Assembly: GCF_900323885.1 (NCBI RefSeq)
Contig: NZ_OOHJ01000018.1
Coordinates: forward strand, 1,723,001-1,787,000
DNA length: 64,000 bases
Source of the DNA: [Actinomadura] parvosata subsp. kistnae
GTDB lineage: Bacteria > Actinomycetota > Actinomycetes > Streptosporangiales > Streptosporangiaceae
Direction of reading: 5' to 3'
The stretch's first letter is position 1, and each line of letters opens with the position of its first letter. A program made the position numbers and the translations under genes. This document shows, piece by piece, positions 51,034-59,243 of the stretch. Below the pieces are notes generated by a model. That model searched no databases. It was not told the DNA's origin and saw only the letters and a program-made list of their open reading frames with translations.

Positions 51034-51687
51034 TCAGCCCAGCACGAGGGGCAGCCGCCCGGCCAGCTCGCCCAGCTCGGCCCGCTCCTTGGCGGTCGCC
51101 TCCCGCCGCCCGGTGCCGACCAGCAGCGCGTCCGTGTCCGAGAACGACGCGGGGAACGCGGCCCCGGCCAGCTTCTCCAGCGTCGCACGGGAGTGGGCCA
51201 GCGCCTCGGCGGACGGCCCGGCGACGCCCGGCAGGTGGGCGATCAGGTCGAGGTGGTGCAGCGTCCACTCCAGGACGTACGCGGACAGGTAGTCGCCCAC
51301 CGTGAGAACCTGCTCCTTGGTCCCCACCCGGGCGGCCGGGTCGGCGAGCTCGGCGGCGCGCCCGGCGGCCGAGCCGACGTCGTCGAGGTGGAACTTGAGC
51401 AGCCGCGGCTCCTGGTAGGCGGCGGCGAGCCGGACGGTCAGCGCGTCGAGCGGGTCGTCGCCGGTAGGCGGCTCGACGAGGTCCCAGTACGTGACCGCGT
51501 CGCGGGTCGGCTCCCTGTCTTCGGGAGTGGCGAGGGTGATCAGCACGTCCTGCGCGTCGATGACCAGGTGGCAGGCGAGGTCGCGGATGAGCCAGCCGAC
51601 ACACCCGGACGGCCGCTCGAAGTCCTCGTCGGGCAGCTCGGCGACGGCCGCGCGCAGCGCCGCCCAAGACTGTGAGAAGAGATCCAC
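51034..51687 (-). CDS. Maleylpyruvate isomerase / mycothiol-dependent (DinB-like) family protein
   Basis: 217 residues. N-terminal MDMPI_N four-helix bundle with putative metal ligands H in LACHLVIDAQDV and E/H in EWTLHHLDLIAHL. TIGR03083-like layout with a small C-terminal region. Relatives are metal-dependent thiol transferases using mycothiol. GTG start at 51687. Confidence 0.85.
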   Translation of the reverse strand: MDLFSQSWAALRAAVAELPDEDFERPSGCVGWLIRDLACHLVIDAQDVLITLATPEDREPTRDAVTYWDLVEPPTGDDPLDALTVRLAAAYQEPRLLKFHLDDVGSAAGRAAELADPAARVGTKEQVLTVGDYLSAYVLEWTLHHLDLIAHLPGVAGPSAEALAHSRATLEKLAGAAFPASFSDTDALLVGTGRREATAKERAELGELAGRLPLVLG

Positions 51688-51755
51688 CTCGGCACGCTAA
51701 CAGGGCGCGCGACCGGCATGCGAGCGAGTTCCCGATGCCGCGAACGACCTCCATG

Positions 51756-53213
51756 TCATGATCCGTGACCGCGCTCACGCCGCAACGCGAGCGCGGCCGC
51801 CAGGCACGCGACCGGGATCGCCGGCAGCACGTACCGGTGGTCGAAGTCGAGCGCGGCCACCGGCGCGACCAGAAGGAACATCGCGAACGACCACGGCAGC
51901 AACGCGACCCTGCGCCCCCGCCGCAGCGCGCCGACGCCACCGGCCACCAGCAGCACCCCGAACGCGGGCCCGTGCAGCGGCCACGGGTACGGGTAGGCGG
52001 CCAGCACCGACGCGAACGGCTCCACGGAGCGCATCCCGCGGATGTCCTGGTCGTACTCGCGGCGGACCTTGCCGATGAGGGCGTGCTGCTCGGGCAGCGG
52101 CCAGGAGCCGCGCGGGAACGTGGTGTGCGCGCTCACGCGCCGGGGGTGGGCGACGGGCTGCCAGGTGAAGGCGAGCGAGGTGTCCCGCGCCACCTCGCGC
52201 AGGTAGTCGAGCGGCTGGGCGGTGATCGCGGCGATGGCGAACGATCTGGCCAGGTCGTTGTGGGTGAACCGGTCGCCGGGCAGGCGGTTGAGCGAGGAGC
52301 CGGGGTCCCAGACGTACTCGGAGGCGGCGTCAAGGACGGTGCCGTTCGGGCAGAGCGGCGCCAGGCCGGGTGGCGGCTGGATGCGTGAGCAGTCGGCGAA
52401 GGTCATGGTGCGGGCCCAGAGGGCGACGCCGTCGGAGCCGCTCAGGGCGAACCGGCCGTGGTGCTGGGCGTACCAGCCGGCGTAGGCCAGCAGCGGCAGC
52501 CCGCCGGCCAGCGCGAACGCCACGACCCGCCGCCACGGTGTGCGGCGCGCCAGCAGGAAGATCGCGGCCGGCCCGAGCAGGGGGACGGCGGCGGTGCGGG
52601 TCAGCCCGGCCAGCGCGAGCAGCAGCCCCGCCGCGACCACGGCCCTGGCGGAGGGTCGCGCGCCGGGCCGCCACAGCAACGCCAGGAGCGCGGCCGTGAC
52701 GAGGAAGATCACTTGCAGGTCCGACAGGACGGCGTGCTCCAGCCGGACGAAGGACGGGTCGAACAGCACCGGCACCGTCGCCGCCGTGGCCGCCCAGCCG
52801 GGCGACGACCAGCGGCGCAGCAGCGCGTACAACATCACCGCGACGCCGAGCCCCATCGCGTGCTGCACCCCCGCCACCAGCTCCACGCTGCCCAAGGGGC
52901 GCAGGGCCCACAGGAACCACGAGTACCCGGCGGGGTGGAAGGCGCCCGGCGGCCTCATGTGCACGGCCGTGTCGAGGTAGGTGAACGAGTCGTACCAGTA
53001 GAGCTGCGCGGTGTCGTACCCGAGCATGACCAGCACGCGCAGTGCGGCGGCCAGGACGAGCACGCACCCGAACACCCGATGCCCCGAGAGGCCGCGGCCG
53101 GAGGCGGCCCGCGCACGCGCGCCCGGGCCAGGGTGGCTGTCACGGACTTTCCCCCCGTGGAGCGGGCCGGGTTTGTCCCGGCCGTCGGGGAGGTAGTCCA
53201 GCGCGCGGGCCAT
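51756..53213 (-). CDS. Membrane glycosyltransferase-like protein (GT-C fold, ArnT/PMT-related)
   Basis: 485 residues with about 11 helices. The first outer loop has the acidic motif YWYDSFTYLDTAVHMRPPGAFHPAGYSWFL, typical of lipid-phosphate-sugar-using GT-C enzymes; RLEHAVLSD is the second acidic loop. A large extracytoplasmic loop (about 260-400) precedes the last helices. It would transfer a sugar from polyprenyl phosphate to an extracytoplasmic acceptor. No good ribosome site is seen at the ATG at 53213. Confidence 0.78.
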   Translation of the reverse strand: MARALDYLPDGRDKPGPLHGGKVRDSHPGPGARARAASGRGLSGHRVFGCVLVLAAALRVLVMLGYDTAQLYWYDSFTYLDTAVHMRPPGAFHPAGYSWFLWALRPLGSVELVAGVQHAMGLGVAVMLYALLRRWSSPGWAATAATVPVLFDPSFVRLEHAVLSDLQVIFLVTAALLALLWRPGARPSARAVVAAGLLLALAGLTRTAAVPLLGPAAIFLLARRTPWRRVVAFALAGGLPLLAYAGWYAQHHGRFALSGSDGVALWARTMTFADCSRIQPPPGLAPLCPNGTVLDAASEYVWDPGSSLNRLPGDRFTHNDLARSFAIAAITAQPLDYLREVARDTSLAFTWQPVAHPRRVSAHTTFPRGSWPLPEQHALIGKVRREYDQDIRGMRSVEPFASVLAAYPYPWPLHGPAFGVLLVAGGVGALRRGRRVALLPWSFAMFLLVAPVAALDFDHRYVLPAIPVACLAAALALRRERGHGS

Positions 53214-53263
53214 AACCCGGCCGTCACCGGAAGCGGTTATGCCCGCGTTATTCAGGTTCGCGT

Positions 53264-53671
53264 TCAGGCGGCGTCCAGGGCCGCGGTGATCTTGCGGATC
53301 ATCTCGGCCAGCGTGGGGCTGGGCGCGCCCTGGTGGGTACGGGCGGCGGCTTCGACGGCGACGAGGACGGTGCGGCGGAAGTTCACGGCCTCGGCCGGGT
53401 CGTTGCTGTTGAGCAGGCGCATGGCCGCGGTCAGGGCCGGCAGCACGATGTCGGCGAGCTCGGCCACGGACTTGCCGCGCAGGTTCACGCCCTTGGGCCA
53501 CTCGGCGAGCACGTGCCCGGTCAGGCCGGTCGCGGAGGCCAGGGCGACGGAGCCGTGGGTGGCGGCCCGGTGAGGCCGGCCGGCGGCGTCGGCGGCGGCC
53601 ATCAGCGAGACCGTGCCCCACGCGGCGGTACGCATGGTGATCTTGTCCTGGGGGGTCAGGGTGAGGGACAT
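53264..53671 (-). CDS. Standalone copy of the N-terminal domain of a serine hydrolase
   Basis: 135 residues, soluble and helical. It aligns along nearly its whole length with residues 1-130 of the serine hydrolase at 55367-56821: MS-x-TLT-x-x-D ... W-G-x-VSLM-x-AA-x-AAG-x-x-HRA-T-x-GS-x-AL-x-SATGL-x-GHVLA ... K-x-VAELAD-x-VLPAL ... LLN-x-x-DPAEA-x-NFRRTVL-x-AVEAA ... PS-x-T-x-EM-x-RKIT. No known family recognised. ATG at 53671. Upstream region shared with the hydrolase at 53993-55216. Confidence 0.8.
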   Translation of the reverse strand: MSLTLTPQDKITMRTAAWGTVSLMAAADAAGRPHRAATHGSVALASATGLTGHVLAEWPKGVNLRGKSVAELADIVLPALTAAMRLLNSNDPAEAVNFRRTVLVAVEAAARTHQGAPSPTLAEMIRKITAALDAA

Positions 53672-53731
53672 GGCGGGGGTGCTCCGTTCCGTCTGTGATG
53701 TGCTGGTGTGTGGTACTCACCTTCGCCGACC

Positions 53732-53762
53732 GCTCTGATACCGGGCCGCCGCCGCCCTGACA
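53732..53762 (-). promoter_or_regulatory. Shared upstream element A (TGTCAGGGC / TATCAGAGC)
   Basis: On the minus strand TGTCAGGGC (53762-53754) and TATCAGAGC (53740-53732), 22 bp apart, with conserved flanking GGCGGCG and GGCGAAGGT sequence. The same two blocks at the same spacing lie upstream of the next serine hydrolase (55303-55333). It could be a promoter for an alternative sigma factor (-35/-10 spacing 16) or two operator half-sites. Confidence 0.7.
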
Positions 53763-53919
53763 CGACCCTGATCGCGGGCCCTCTCGATTCGGGCATGAGC
53801 GTCACGGCGGCCAGGGCCTTGCGCCGCTCCGCCTCGTCCATGAACACCGTGATCATGATGGGCAGGTTGGCGGGCGTGATCAGCGAGCCGCCGACGCCCA
53901 TCGCGACGCGGGCGGGCGA
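53761..53919 (-). pseudogene. Remnant of a DHA2/EmrB-type MFS transporter
   Basis: The frame reads ARVAMGVGGSLITPANLPIM, then ITVFMDEAERRKALAA, then VTLMPESRGPAIRVV. The first part matches the conserved helix 4-5 motif of EmrB/QacA permeases. The MPESR segment is a motif normally about 60 residues further on, so the sequence looks like a fragment with an internal deletion. A stop precedes it in frame and no other transporter sequence is nearby. A start ATG at 53901 leaves an 81-residue frame that reads into unrelated sequence. Confidence 0.6.
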
Positions 53920-53992
53920 TCAGCTCACCAGGAGTGGTGGCGAGCACGCTGAGGCCGGGCCGCCCGGGTGAGTTCGGGCGGCCCGCCGGGCG

Positions 53993-55216
53993 TCAGTCCT
54001 CGATGGCCTGGTAGATGGTGGTCCAGAAGTCGCTCATCAGGTGGGCGGGGTTGGGGACGGAGTAGCCGAGCTGGCAGAGCAGGATGCCGGTGAGGTCGTT
54101 GGCGGGGTCGGCGTAGGCGGAGGTGCCGCTGCCGCCGTCCCAGCCGAACTGGCCGACGGGGGCGTAGTCGCCGCGGTAGGTGCGCACCGCCATGCCCATG
54201 CCCCAGCCGCCCTGCTGGCCCTGGCCGAAGGAGATGTGCACGTTGTTGGTGGCCAGCTCGGTGCGGGCGGCGTTCTGCTCGGGGGTGAGCCGGTTGGTGG
54301 TCATCAGCTCGACGGCGGGCCTGGACAGGATGCGGCGGCCGTTGTGGGTGCCGCCGTTGAGCAGCATCCGGAAGTAGGCGTGGTAGTCGTCGGCGGTGGA
54401 GACCAGCCCGCCACCGCCGCCCTGGAACGCCGGGGGCTTGCTCCAGCGGCCGTTCTCCGGCTCGTCCCAGACCAGGAACTCGCCGGTGGCCGGGTCGGGG
54501 GCGTACAGGGTGGGCAGGCGGTCGATCTTGTCGGCGGGGACGTGGAAGGCGGTGTCGTGCATGCCCAGCGGCTCGAAGATGCGCTCGCGCAGGAAGTCCT
54601 CGAAGCTCTGGCCGGTGACCCGGGCGACCAGCACGCCGGCCAGGTCGCTGGCCAGCTGGTACTGCCACTGCTCGCCGGGGTGGTACATCAGCGGCAGCTC
54701 GCCCAGGCGGCGCATCCACTCGTCCGGCTCGGGCACCTCGACCGGCAGGTTGGGGGTCAGGCCGGCGGCGAAGACGGCGTTCATGATGGGCTTGCCGAGG
54801 GCGGTGAAGTCCATGCCCAGGCCGAAGGTGGAGGTGAGCACGTCGCGGACGGTGATCGGGCGGCGGGCCGGGACGGTGTCGTCGAGCTCGGCGTCGGGGC
54901 TGCGCAGCACCTTGCGGTCGGCCAGCTCGGGCAGCCACTGATCGACGGTGTCGTCCAGCCGCAGCCGGCACTCGTCCAGCAGCACCATGGCGGCGGCGAT
55001 GGAGACGGGCTTGCTGGTGGAGGCCATCCGGAAGATGGTGTCGCGGCTCATCGGCGCGCCGCCGTCGTGCCGCATGGTGCCGATCGCCTCGACGTGCGTG
55101 TGCCCGCCGCGGCTGACCAGAGCGACCAGGCCAGGGATCTTGCCGGAATCGACGTGCCGGGTCAGCACCTCACGCAGCCGGCGCAGGCCCGTCGCGGTGA
55201 AGCCGTTGACGCTCAT
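53993..55216 (-). CDS. Serine hydrolase, beta-lactamase fold
   Basis: 407 residues, no signal peptide. Motifs: ASTSKP (S-x-x-K), a YQLAS segment at the Y-x-N position, and GWDGGSG replacing H-G-G. The middle region LPLMYHPGEQWQYQLASDLAGVLVARVTGQSFEDFLRERIFEPLGM is typical of EstB/actinobacterial esterase-like members. ATG at 55216. Probably a cytoplasmic esterase or amidase. Shares its upstream element with the standalone-domain gene. Confidence 0.88.
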   Translation of the reverse strand: MSVNGFTATGLRRLREVLTRHVDSGKIPGLVALVSRGGHTHVEAIGTMRHDGGAPMSRDTIFRMASTSKPVSIAAAMVLLDECRLRLDDTVDQWLPELADRKVLRSPDAELDDTVPARRPITVRDVLTSTFGLGMDFTALGKPIMNAVFAAGLTPNLPVEVPEPDEWMRRLGELPLMYHPGEQWQYQLASDLAGVLVARVTGQSFEDFLRERIFEPLGMHDTAFHVPADKIDRLPTLYAPDPATGEFLVWDEPENGRWSKPPAFQGGGGGLVSTADDYHAYFRMLLNGGTHNGRRILSRPAVELMTTNRLTPEQNAARTELATNNVHISFGQGQQGGWGMGMAVRTYRGDYAPVGQFGWDGGSGTSAYADPANDLTGILLCQLGYSVPNPAHLMSDFWTTIYQAIED

Positions 55217-55302
55217 ATCGGTCTCTCTTTCGGTGGTGGTGATGTTCCGGCGAGTGCGTTCCTCGCCGCCGAACCCCTTGATGGCCCCAACCTTCGCCGG
55301 CG

Positions 55303-55333
55303 GCCCTGATACGAAGCCGTCGCCGCCCTGACA
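55303..55333 (-). promoter_or_regulatory. Shared upstream element B (TGTCAGGGC / TATCAGGGC)
   Basis: Minus strand TGTCAGGGC (55333-55325) and TATCAGGGC (55311-55303), 22 bp apart, 87-117 bp upstream of the ATG at 55216. About 36 of 45 surrounding positions appear to match element A. Confidence 0.7.
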
Positions 55334-55366
55334 CCGTCGCTGACATGCGGCGGCGGCCTTGGGTGC

Positions 55367-56821
55367 TCACTCCTGGCCGAAGACTTCCTGGACGAGGCGC
55401 TGGTTGGCCTGCTGGAAGGCCGCCGCCATGGACAGGTCGCTGTCGTCGACGTAGTTCAGGGCCGCGGTCAGCACGGTGCCGCCGTCGGGGGTGGCGTACA
55501 TGAGGGCGGCGTGGCCGGCGATGCCGCCGTTGTGCGTGATCAGCGTGCCGCCGCCGGGCGCCGGCTGCACGAACACCCCCAACCCGTAGCCGGCCTTCGC
55601 CTCCGGGGTGAACATCTGCGCCAGCAGGTGCGTGGGCAGCAGCCGGCCGGTGACCAGCGCGTGCAGGAACGTCTGCAGATCCCGCGTGGTGGAGATCATG
55701 TCGCCGCCGCTGGAGATCCATGACGGGTTGTGCTCGCTGACGTCCACCGTCTGCTCGTCCAGCCGGTAGTAGGCGTGCGCGTACGGGGCCGGCAGGCCGG
55801 TCTGGGTGGTGGGTTGCACGGTGCCGGTCAGGCCGAGCGGGGCGAGGATCCGGCGGTGCATCTCCTCGGCGACGGGGTGGCCGGTGAGGCGTTCGATGAG
55901 CAGGCGGGCCAGCACGTAGTTGGTGTTGCTGTAGCTCCAGTCGGTGCCCGGCGCGAACCGGGCCGGCTGGGCCAGCGCCACCTTCACCAAATCGTGCGGG
56001 GTGTAGGTGTGGAAGCGGCGCTCGACCCATTCCCGGCCGGCCTGGGTGGCCGGGATGCCCGGCACGAAGGTGCCGTCCTCGAAGTACTCGCCGGTGAAGT
56101 TGAACACCCCGCTGGTGTGCTGCAGCAGCATCCGCACCGTGATCCGCCCGTCCAGATCGAGTTCGGGCAGGTAGCCGGCCACCGGCGCGTCCAGCTCGAT
56201 GCGGCCCTCGGCCACCAGCTGCAACACCAGCGTGGCGGTGAAGGTCTTGGTGTTGCTGCCGATCCGCACATGCCCGTCCACCGGCGGCGCCTCCGCCCCG
56301 CCCAGCTCGGCCGCGCCCGCGCTGCCGGTCCACTCGCCGCGCTCGTCGCGGACCCGGACGGTCACGCCGACGATCCCGGCCTCGACCATCTCCTGCATGA
56401 CCTTCTCAAGCTCGGGACGGCCGGTCTCGAGGGATTCGGTGATCTTGCGGGCCATCTCGGTCATCGTCGGGCTGGGCTCACCCTCTTGGCTGTGGAGGGC
56501 GGCCTCGACGGCGGCCAGCACCGTGCGGCGGAAGTTGCCGGCCTCGGCCGGGTCCACCCGGTTGAGCAGGCTCACCGAGGCGGACAGCGCCGGCAGCACC
56601 TGGTCGGCCAGCTCGGCCACCGTCCTGCCGTACCTCACACCCTTGGGCGCCTGGGCCAGTACATGCCCGACCAGCCCCGTGGCGGAGGTCAGCGCGATCG
56701 AGCCCTCCGTACCAGCTCTGTGCGCCGAACCGGCCGCGCCTGCGGCCGACATCAGCGAGACGGCACCCCAGCCGGCGAGGCGGAGGGTGTGCTGGTCCTG
56801 GTCGGTGAGGGTGATGGACAT
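55367..56821 (-). CDS. Serine hydrolase with uncharacterised N-terminal domain
   Basis: 484 residues. Residues 1-130 match the standalone protein at 53264-53671; residues about 140-484 are a beta-lactamase-type hydrolase: SNTK (S-x-x-K), YSN (WSYSNTNY) and ITHNGGIAGH (H-N-G at the third motif). No signal peptide. GAAGGAGC precedes the ATG. Divergent from the XRE regulator across about 250 bp of TTGCCAA boxes, so it is the likely direct target. Confidence 0.88.
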   Translation of the reverse strand: MSITLTDQDQHTLRLAGWGAVSLMSAAGAAGSAHRAGTEGSIALTSATGLVGHVLAQAPKGVRYGRTVAELADQVLPALSASVSLLNRVDPAEAGNFRRTVLAAVEAALHSQEGEPSPTMTEMARKITESLETGRPELEKVMQEMVEAGIVGVTVRVRDERGEWTGSAGAAELGGAEAPPVDGHVRIGSNTKTFTATLVLQLVAEGRIELDAPVAGYLPELDLDGRITVRMLLQHTSGVFNFTGEYFEDGTFVPGIPATQAGREWVERRFHTYTPHDLVKVALAQPARFAPGTDWSYSNTNYVLARLLIERLTGHPVAEEMHRRILAPLGLTGTVQPTTQTGLPAPYAHAYYRLDEQTVDVSEHNPSWISSGGDMISTTRDLQTFLHALVTGRLLPTHLLAQMFTPEAKAGYGLGVFVQPAPGGGTLITHNGGIAGHAALMYATPDGGTVLTAALNYVDDSDLSMAAAFQQANQRLVQEVFGQE

Positions 56822-56901
56822 GGTCGTGCTCCTTCAGACGTGAGTCATTCGGGCCGGCGTTTGTCTGTCCGGCTCCGTCGAACGAGACCAACCGTACGGT
56901 C

Positions 56902-56975
56902 TTGCCAAACCTTTGGCAACTAATTGCCAAACAGATTTGCCAAGCTGTCCATCACCTCTCCATTAGCCTTGGCAA
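56902..56975. promoter_or_regulatory. Cluster of TTGCCAA boxes, probable XRE-regulator operators
   Basis: Perfect dyad TTGCCAAA-CC-TTTGGCAA at 56902-56919, then TTGCCAAA at 56924-56931, TTGCCAA at 56937-56943, and TTGGCAA at 56969-56975; a fifth related CTTG...GGCAAG pair lies at 56979-56998. On the minus strand TTGCCA (56919-56914) with a 17-bp spacer and TACGGT forms a plausible promoter for the 55367 hydrolase, overlapped by the dyad. Confidence 0.8.
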
Positions 56976-56979
56976 TAAC

Positions 56980-57009
56980 TTGTCTAGATGTAGGCAAGTG
57001 GGGTAAGCT
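56980..57009 (+). promoter_or_regulatory. Promoter of the XRE regulator gene
   Basis: TTGTCT (56980-56985), 18-bp spacer and TAAGCT (57004-57009). The spacer contains a GGCAAG half-site, so the regulator could repress itself. An ATG at 57015 sits where transcription would start. Confidence 0.6.
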
Positions 57010-57068
57010 CGGGTATGACGTACCCCCTTGGACGTCGGACGTCGTCACCGCAACCCGGGAGTCCGGAC

Positions 57069-58271
57069 ATGCTCGAACAACCAGTCTTCGGCCGCCGGCT
57101 CAGGCAACTGAGGACCGAGCGGGGCCTGACGCTGGCCGCGCTCGCGGGTGAGGGCATGTCCACGGGATACCTGTCCCGGCTGGAGTCCGGCGCGCGTCAG
57201 CCCACCGAGCGGGCCGTCGCTTACCTGGCCGAGCAGCTCGGCATCAGCCCGGCCGAGCTCACGCAGTCCACAGGGACGTCCCTCGCGCAGAGCCTCACGC
57301 TCGCCACCGGCTTCGGCCAGGACGAGGCCGCTCAGACGCTCAGCGAAGCCCTCAAGGCTTCGGAGGGTGAAGATCCGCTGCTGCGCTGGCAGGCGCTCTG
57401 GCAGGTCGCCGAGTGGCACGGGCGGCGGCAGGAGTACACCGAGCAGCGGGCGTGCCTCGACGAGCTGGCCGAGCTCAGCACCCGCATCGGGCTGCCCGAG
57501 CTGCAGGCCAGGGTGCTGGCCGAGCTGTCGCGGTGCCTGCGCAGCACCGGCGAGATCACCGGTGCGGTCGACACCGCGACCCGCGCCTACGAGCTGACCA
57601 GAAGCGAGGAACTGCCCGCCCGCGTCCGCACGGCGACGCTGATCGCCCTGGTGTCGGCGCTGGCCGAGGCCGGCCGCGTCCCCGACGCCGCCCCCTACAC
57701 CGACGAGCTGCTCACCTTGACGGAGCAGGGATCAGGGCCGCAGTGGGCGCAGGCCCTGTGGACCGTCGCGAGCCTGCGGATCCGTCAGGGCGAGGTCGAC
57801 ACGGCCGGGAAGCTGATGGACCAGGCCATCGCCGGTTTCGACGGCCGCGACGACCTGACGTTGTGGATGCGGCTGCGCATCAGCTCGGCCCGGCTCGCCC
57901 TCCTGACCGACCCGCCCCACACGGAGATCGCTCAGCAGCGTGTCGAGGAGGTGCAGGCGGCCCTGCCGTTCGGGGGCACGCCGACGGTCGAGCAGCAGCT
58001 CCTGGCCTTGCGCGCCCGCCTCGCGGTCATCACCGGCCGTCCCGCGGAGGCGCGCGCGATGCTGGAGCAGTTGGCGGGCTTCGACGACCTGCTGACGTTC
58101 CAAGACCGGATCAGGCTCGACGTGCTGCGCAACCGCGTGCTGCTCCTGGAGGGCAAGCAGGAGCCGGCGCTCGACGGGCTACGCAAGCTGGCCGAGCAGG
58201 CTCAGCAGAGCGGCAACATGGACCTGGCGGCGGAGATCTGGCGTCTCATCGCGGAGTCGCTGGCGAAGTAG
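57069..58271 (+). CDS. XRE-family regulator with C-terminal TPR-like repeats
   Basis: 400 residues. HTH: FGRRLRQLRTERGLTLAALAGEGMSTGYLSRLESGARQPTERAVAYLAEQLG. The remaining 320 residues are helical TPR-like repeats (WQALWQVAEWHGRRQEYTEQ, ARVLAELSRCLRSTGEITGA, ...), which in such regulators bind a ligand or partner protein. ATG at 57069 with GGGAG upstream; a possible leaderless ATG at 57015 adds 18 residues. Likely controls the divergent serine hydrolase through the TTGCCAA boxes. Confidence 0.88.
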   Translation: MLEQPVFGRRLRQLRTERGLTLAALAGEGMSTGYLSRLESGARQPTERAVAYLAEQLGISPAELTQSTGTSLAQSLTLATGFGQDEAAQTLSEALKASEGEDPLLRWQALWQVAEWHGRRQEYTEQRACLDELAELSTRIGLPELQARVLAELSRCLRSTGEITGAVDTATRAYELTRSEELPARVRTATLIALVSALAEAGRVPDAAPYTDELLTLTEQGSGPQWAQALWTVASLRIRQGEVDTAGKLMDQAIAGFDGRDDLTLWMRLRISSARLALLTDPPHTEIAQQRVEEVQAALPFGGTPTVEQQLLALRARLAVITGRPAEARAMLEQLAGFDDLLTFQDRIRLDVLRNRVLLLEGKQEPALDGLRKLAEQAQQSGNMDLAAEIWRLIAESLAK

Positions 58272-58298
58272 CTCACAGCTCGGTTGACGAGGCGCCGC

Positions 58299-58850
58299 TC
58301 ACAACTTCTCGCGCAGCCGCAGATACTCGCGCCCCGCTTTCGTGATCCTGACATACCGCGTGAGGTCGAACTCCTCGTACGTATGCCCATGATCTTCGCG
58401 AATCGCGTTGAGCCCCCGCTGCGTATCGACCGGCTCCACGAACGCCATGGCGTCCAGCCGTTCCAGCTCCAGCTGCAGCTTCCCGTCCTGCCGGAACCGC
58501 GCGGGCACCGGCCCTTCACCGGCCAGCCGCCGCAGATGGTCCCACTCGTACTTGGTGACCAGCCCGCTCAACGCCACCTGCAACGCCCGCAGCTCCGATT
58601 CCAGCACCCGCTGCCTGGCCTCGGTCCTGTCCAGCCGCGCGCTCACCCCTCCCGCGCCGATCGAGAAGTCGGTGATGGAGTACGACGAGGCCGCGAACCA
58701 CACCCCGGCCAGCAGCGCCGCCGCCAGCGCCACCTCGTGCACCTCAAGCCGGTGCGTCACCAGGCCGAGCGGGATGCCCGCCAGATAGACCAGGTAGACG
58801 ATCGTCAGCAGGATCGCGAGGAGGATCGTCCCGATGCGCCACGCCTTCAT
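58299..58850 (-). CDS. Membrane protein with coiled coil and winged-helix-like C terminus
   Basis: 183 residues from the ATG at 58850. Two membrane helices (IGTILLAILLTIVYLVYLAGIPLGL, VALAAALLAGVWFAASSY), then a charged coiled coil (ARLDRTEARQRVLESELRALQVALSGL) and a basic C-terminal segment (DLTRYVRITKAGREYLRLREKL) resembling a winged-helix end. Function unknown. Confidence 0.7.
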   Translation of the reverse strand: MKAWRIGTILLAILLTIVYLVYLAGIPLGLVTHRLEVHEVALAAALLAGVWFAASSYSITDFSIGAGGVSARLDRTEARQRVLESELRALQVALSGLVTKYEWDHLRRLAGEGPVPARFRQDGKLQLELERLDAMAFVEPVDTQRGLNAIREDHGHTYEEFDLTRYVRITKAGREYLRLREKL

Positions 58851-59009
58851 ACCCGCAGTGTGCGACCCCCGGCTTCCCGAGAAAAGCACCGCCCCCGGCC
58901 GGCCTCGGCGTTCTTCATGCCGCTTCGGTGTACGACCCGGCGAATCGCGCCCGCGCTGGTTACCCTTCGTAGGGTCCATCCGCCCGTCGGCAGCCGCAGG
59001 GGTCCCAGC

Positions 59010-59243
59010 ATGGCGACGCAGGAGCAGATCAACGCCGCGCGCCGGCAGATCGAGCAGCTGAACGATCAGCACAACGGCGACATTCGCGGGCTGATCCACC
59101 TCATCGACTCCGGCGCGATGAAAGGCCCCGCCGCCGACAAGCTCCTGAACGACGTCCGAGCCTGGGACCAGGCGTACAAGAGCATCTTCACCCGTGCCCT
59201 CAGCCTGCTGGACACCCTCCACCCCGACAGGACCGGCCGATGA
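59010..59243 (+). CDS. WXG100-sized small helical protein
   Basis: 77 residues, almost entirely helical: EQINAARRQIEQLNDQHNGDIRGLIHLIDSGAMKGPAADKLLNDVRAWDQAYKSIFTRALSLLDTLHP. Length, helix-turn-helix pattern and lack of a signal fit ESX (type VII) substrates, although the turn is SGAMKGPAAD rather than the classical W-x-G. The stop overlaps the next ATG (ATGA). Confidence 0.65.
   Translation: MATQEQINAARRQIEQLNDQHNGDIRGLIHLIDSGAMKGPAADKLLNDVRAWDQAYKSIFTRALSLLDTLHPDRTGR

Noticed and set aside
57015..57068. Leaderless start for the XRE regulator.
   Set aside because: Possible from promoter position, but the ATG at 57069 has a GGGAG site and matches where the HTH family begins.
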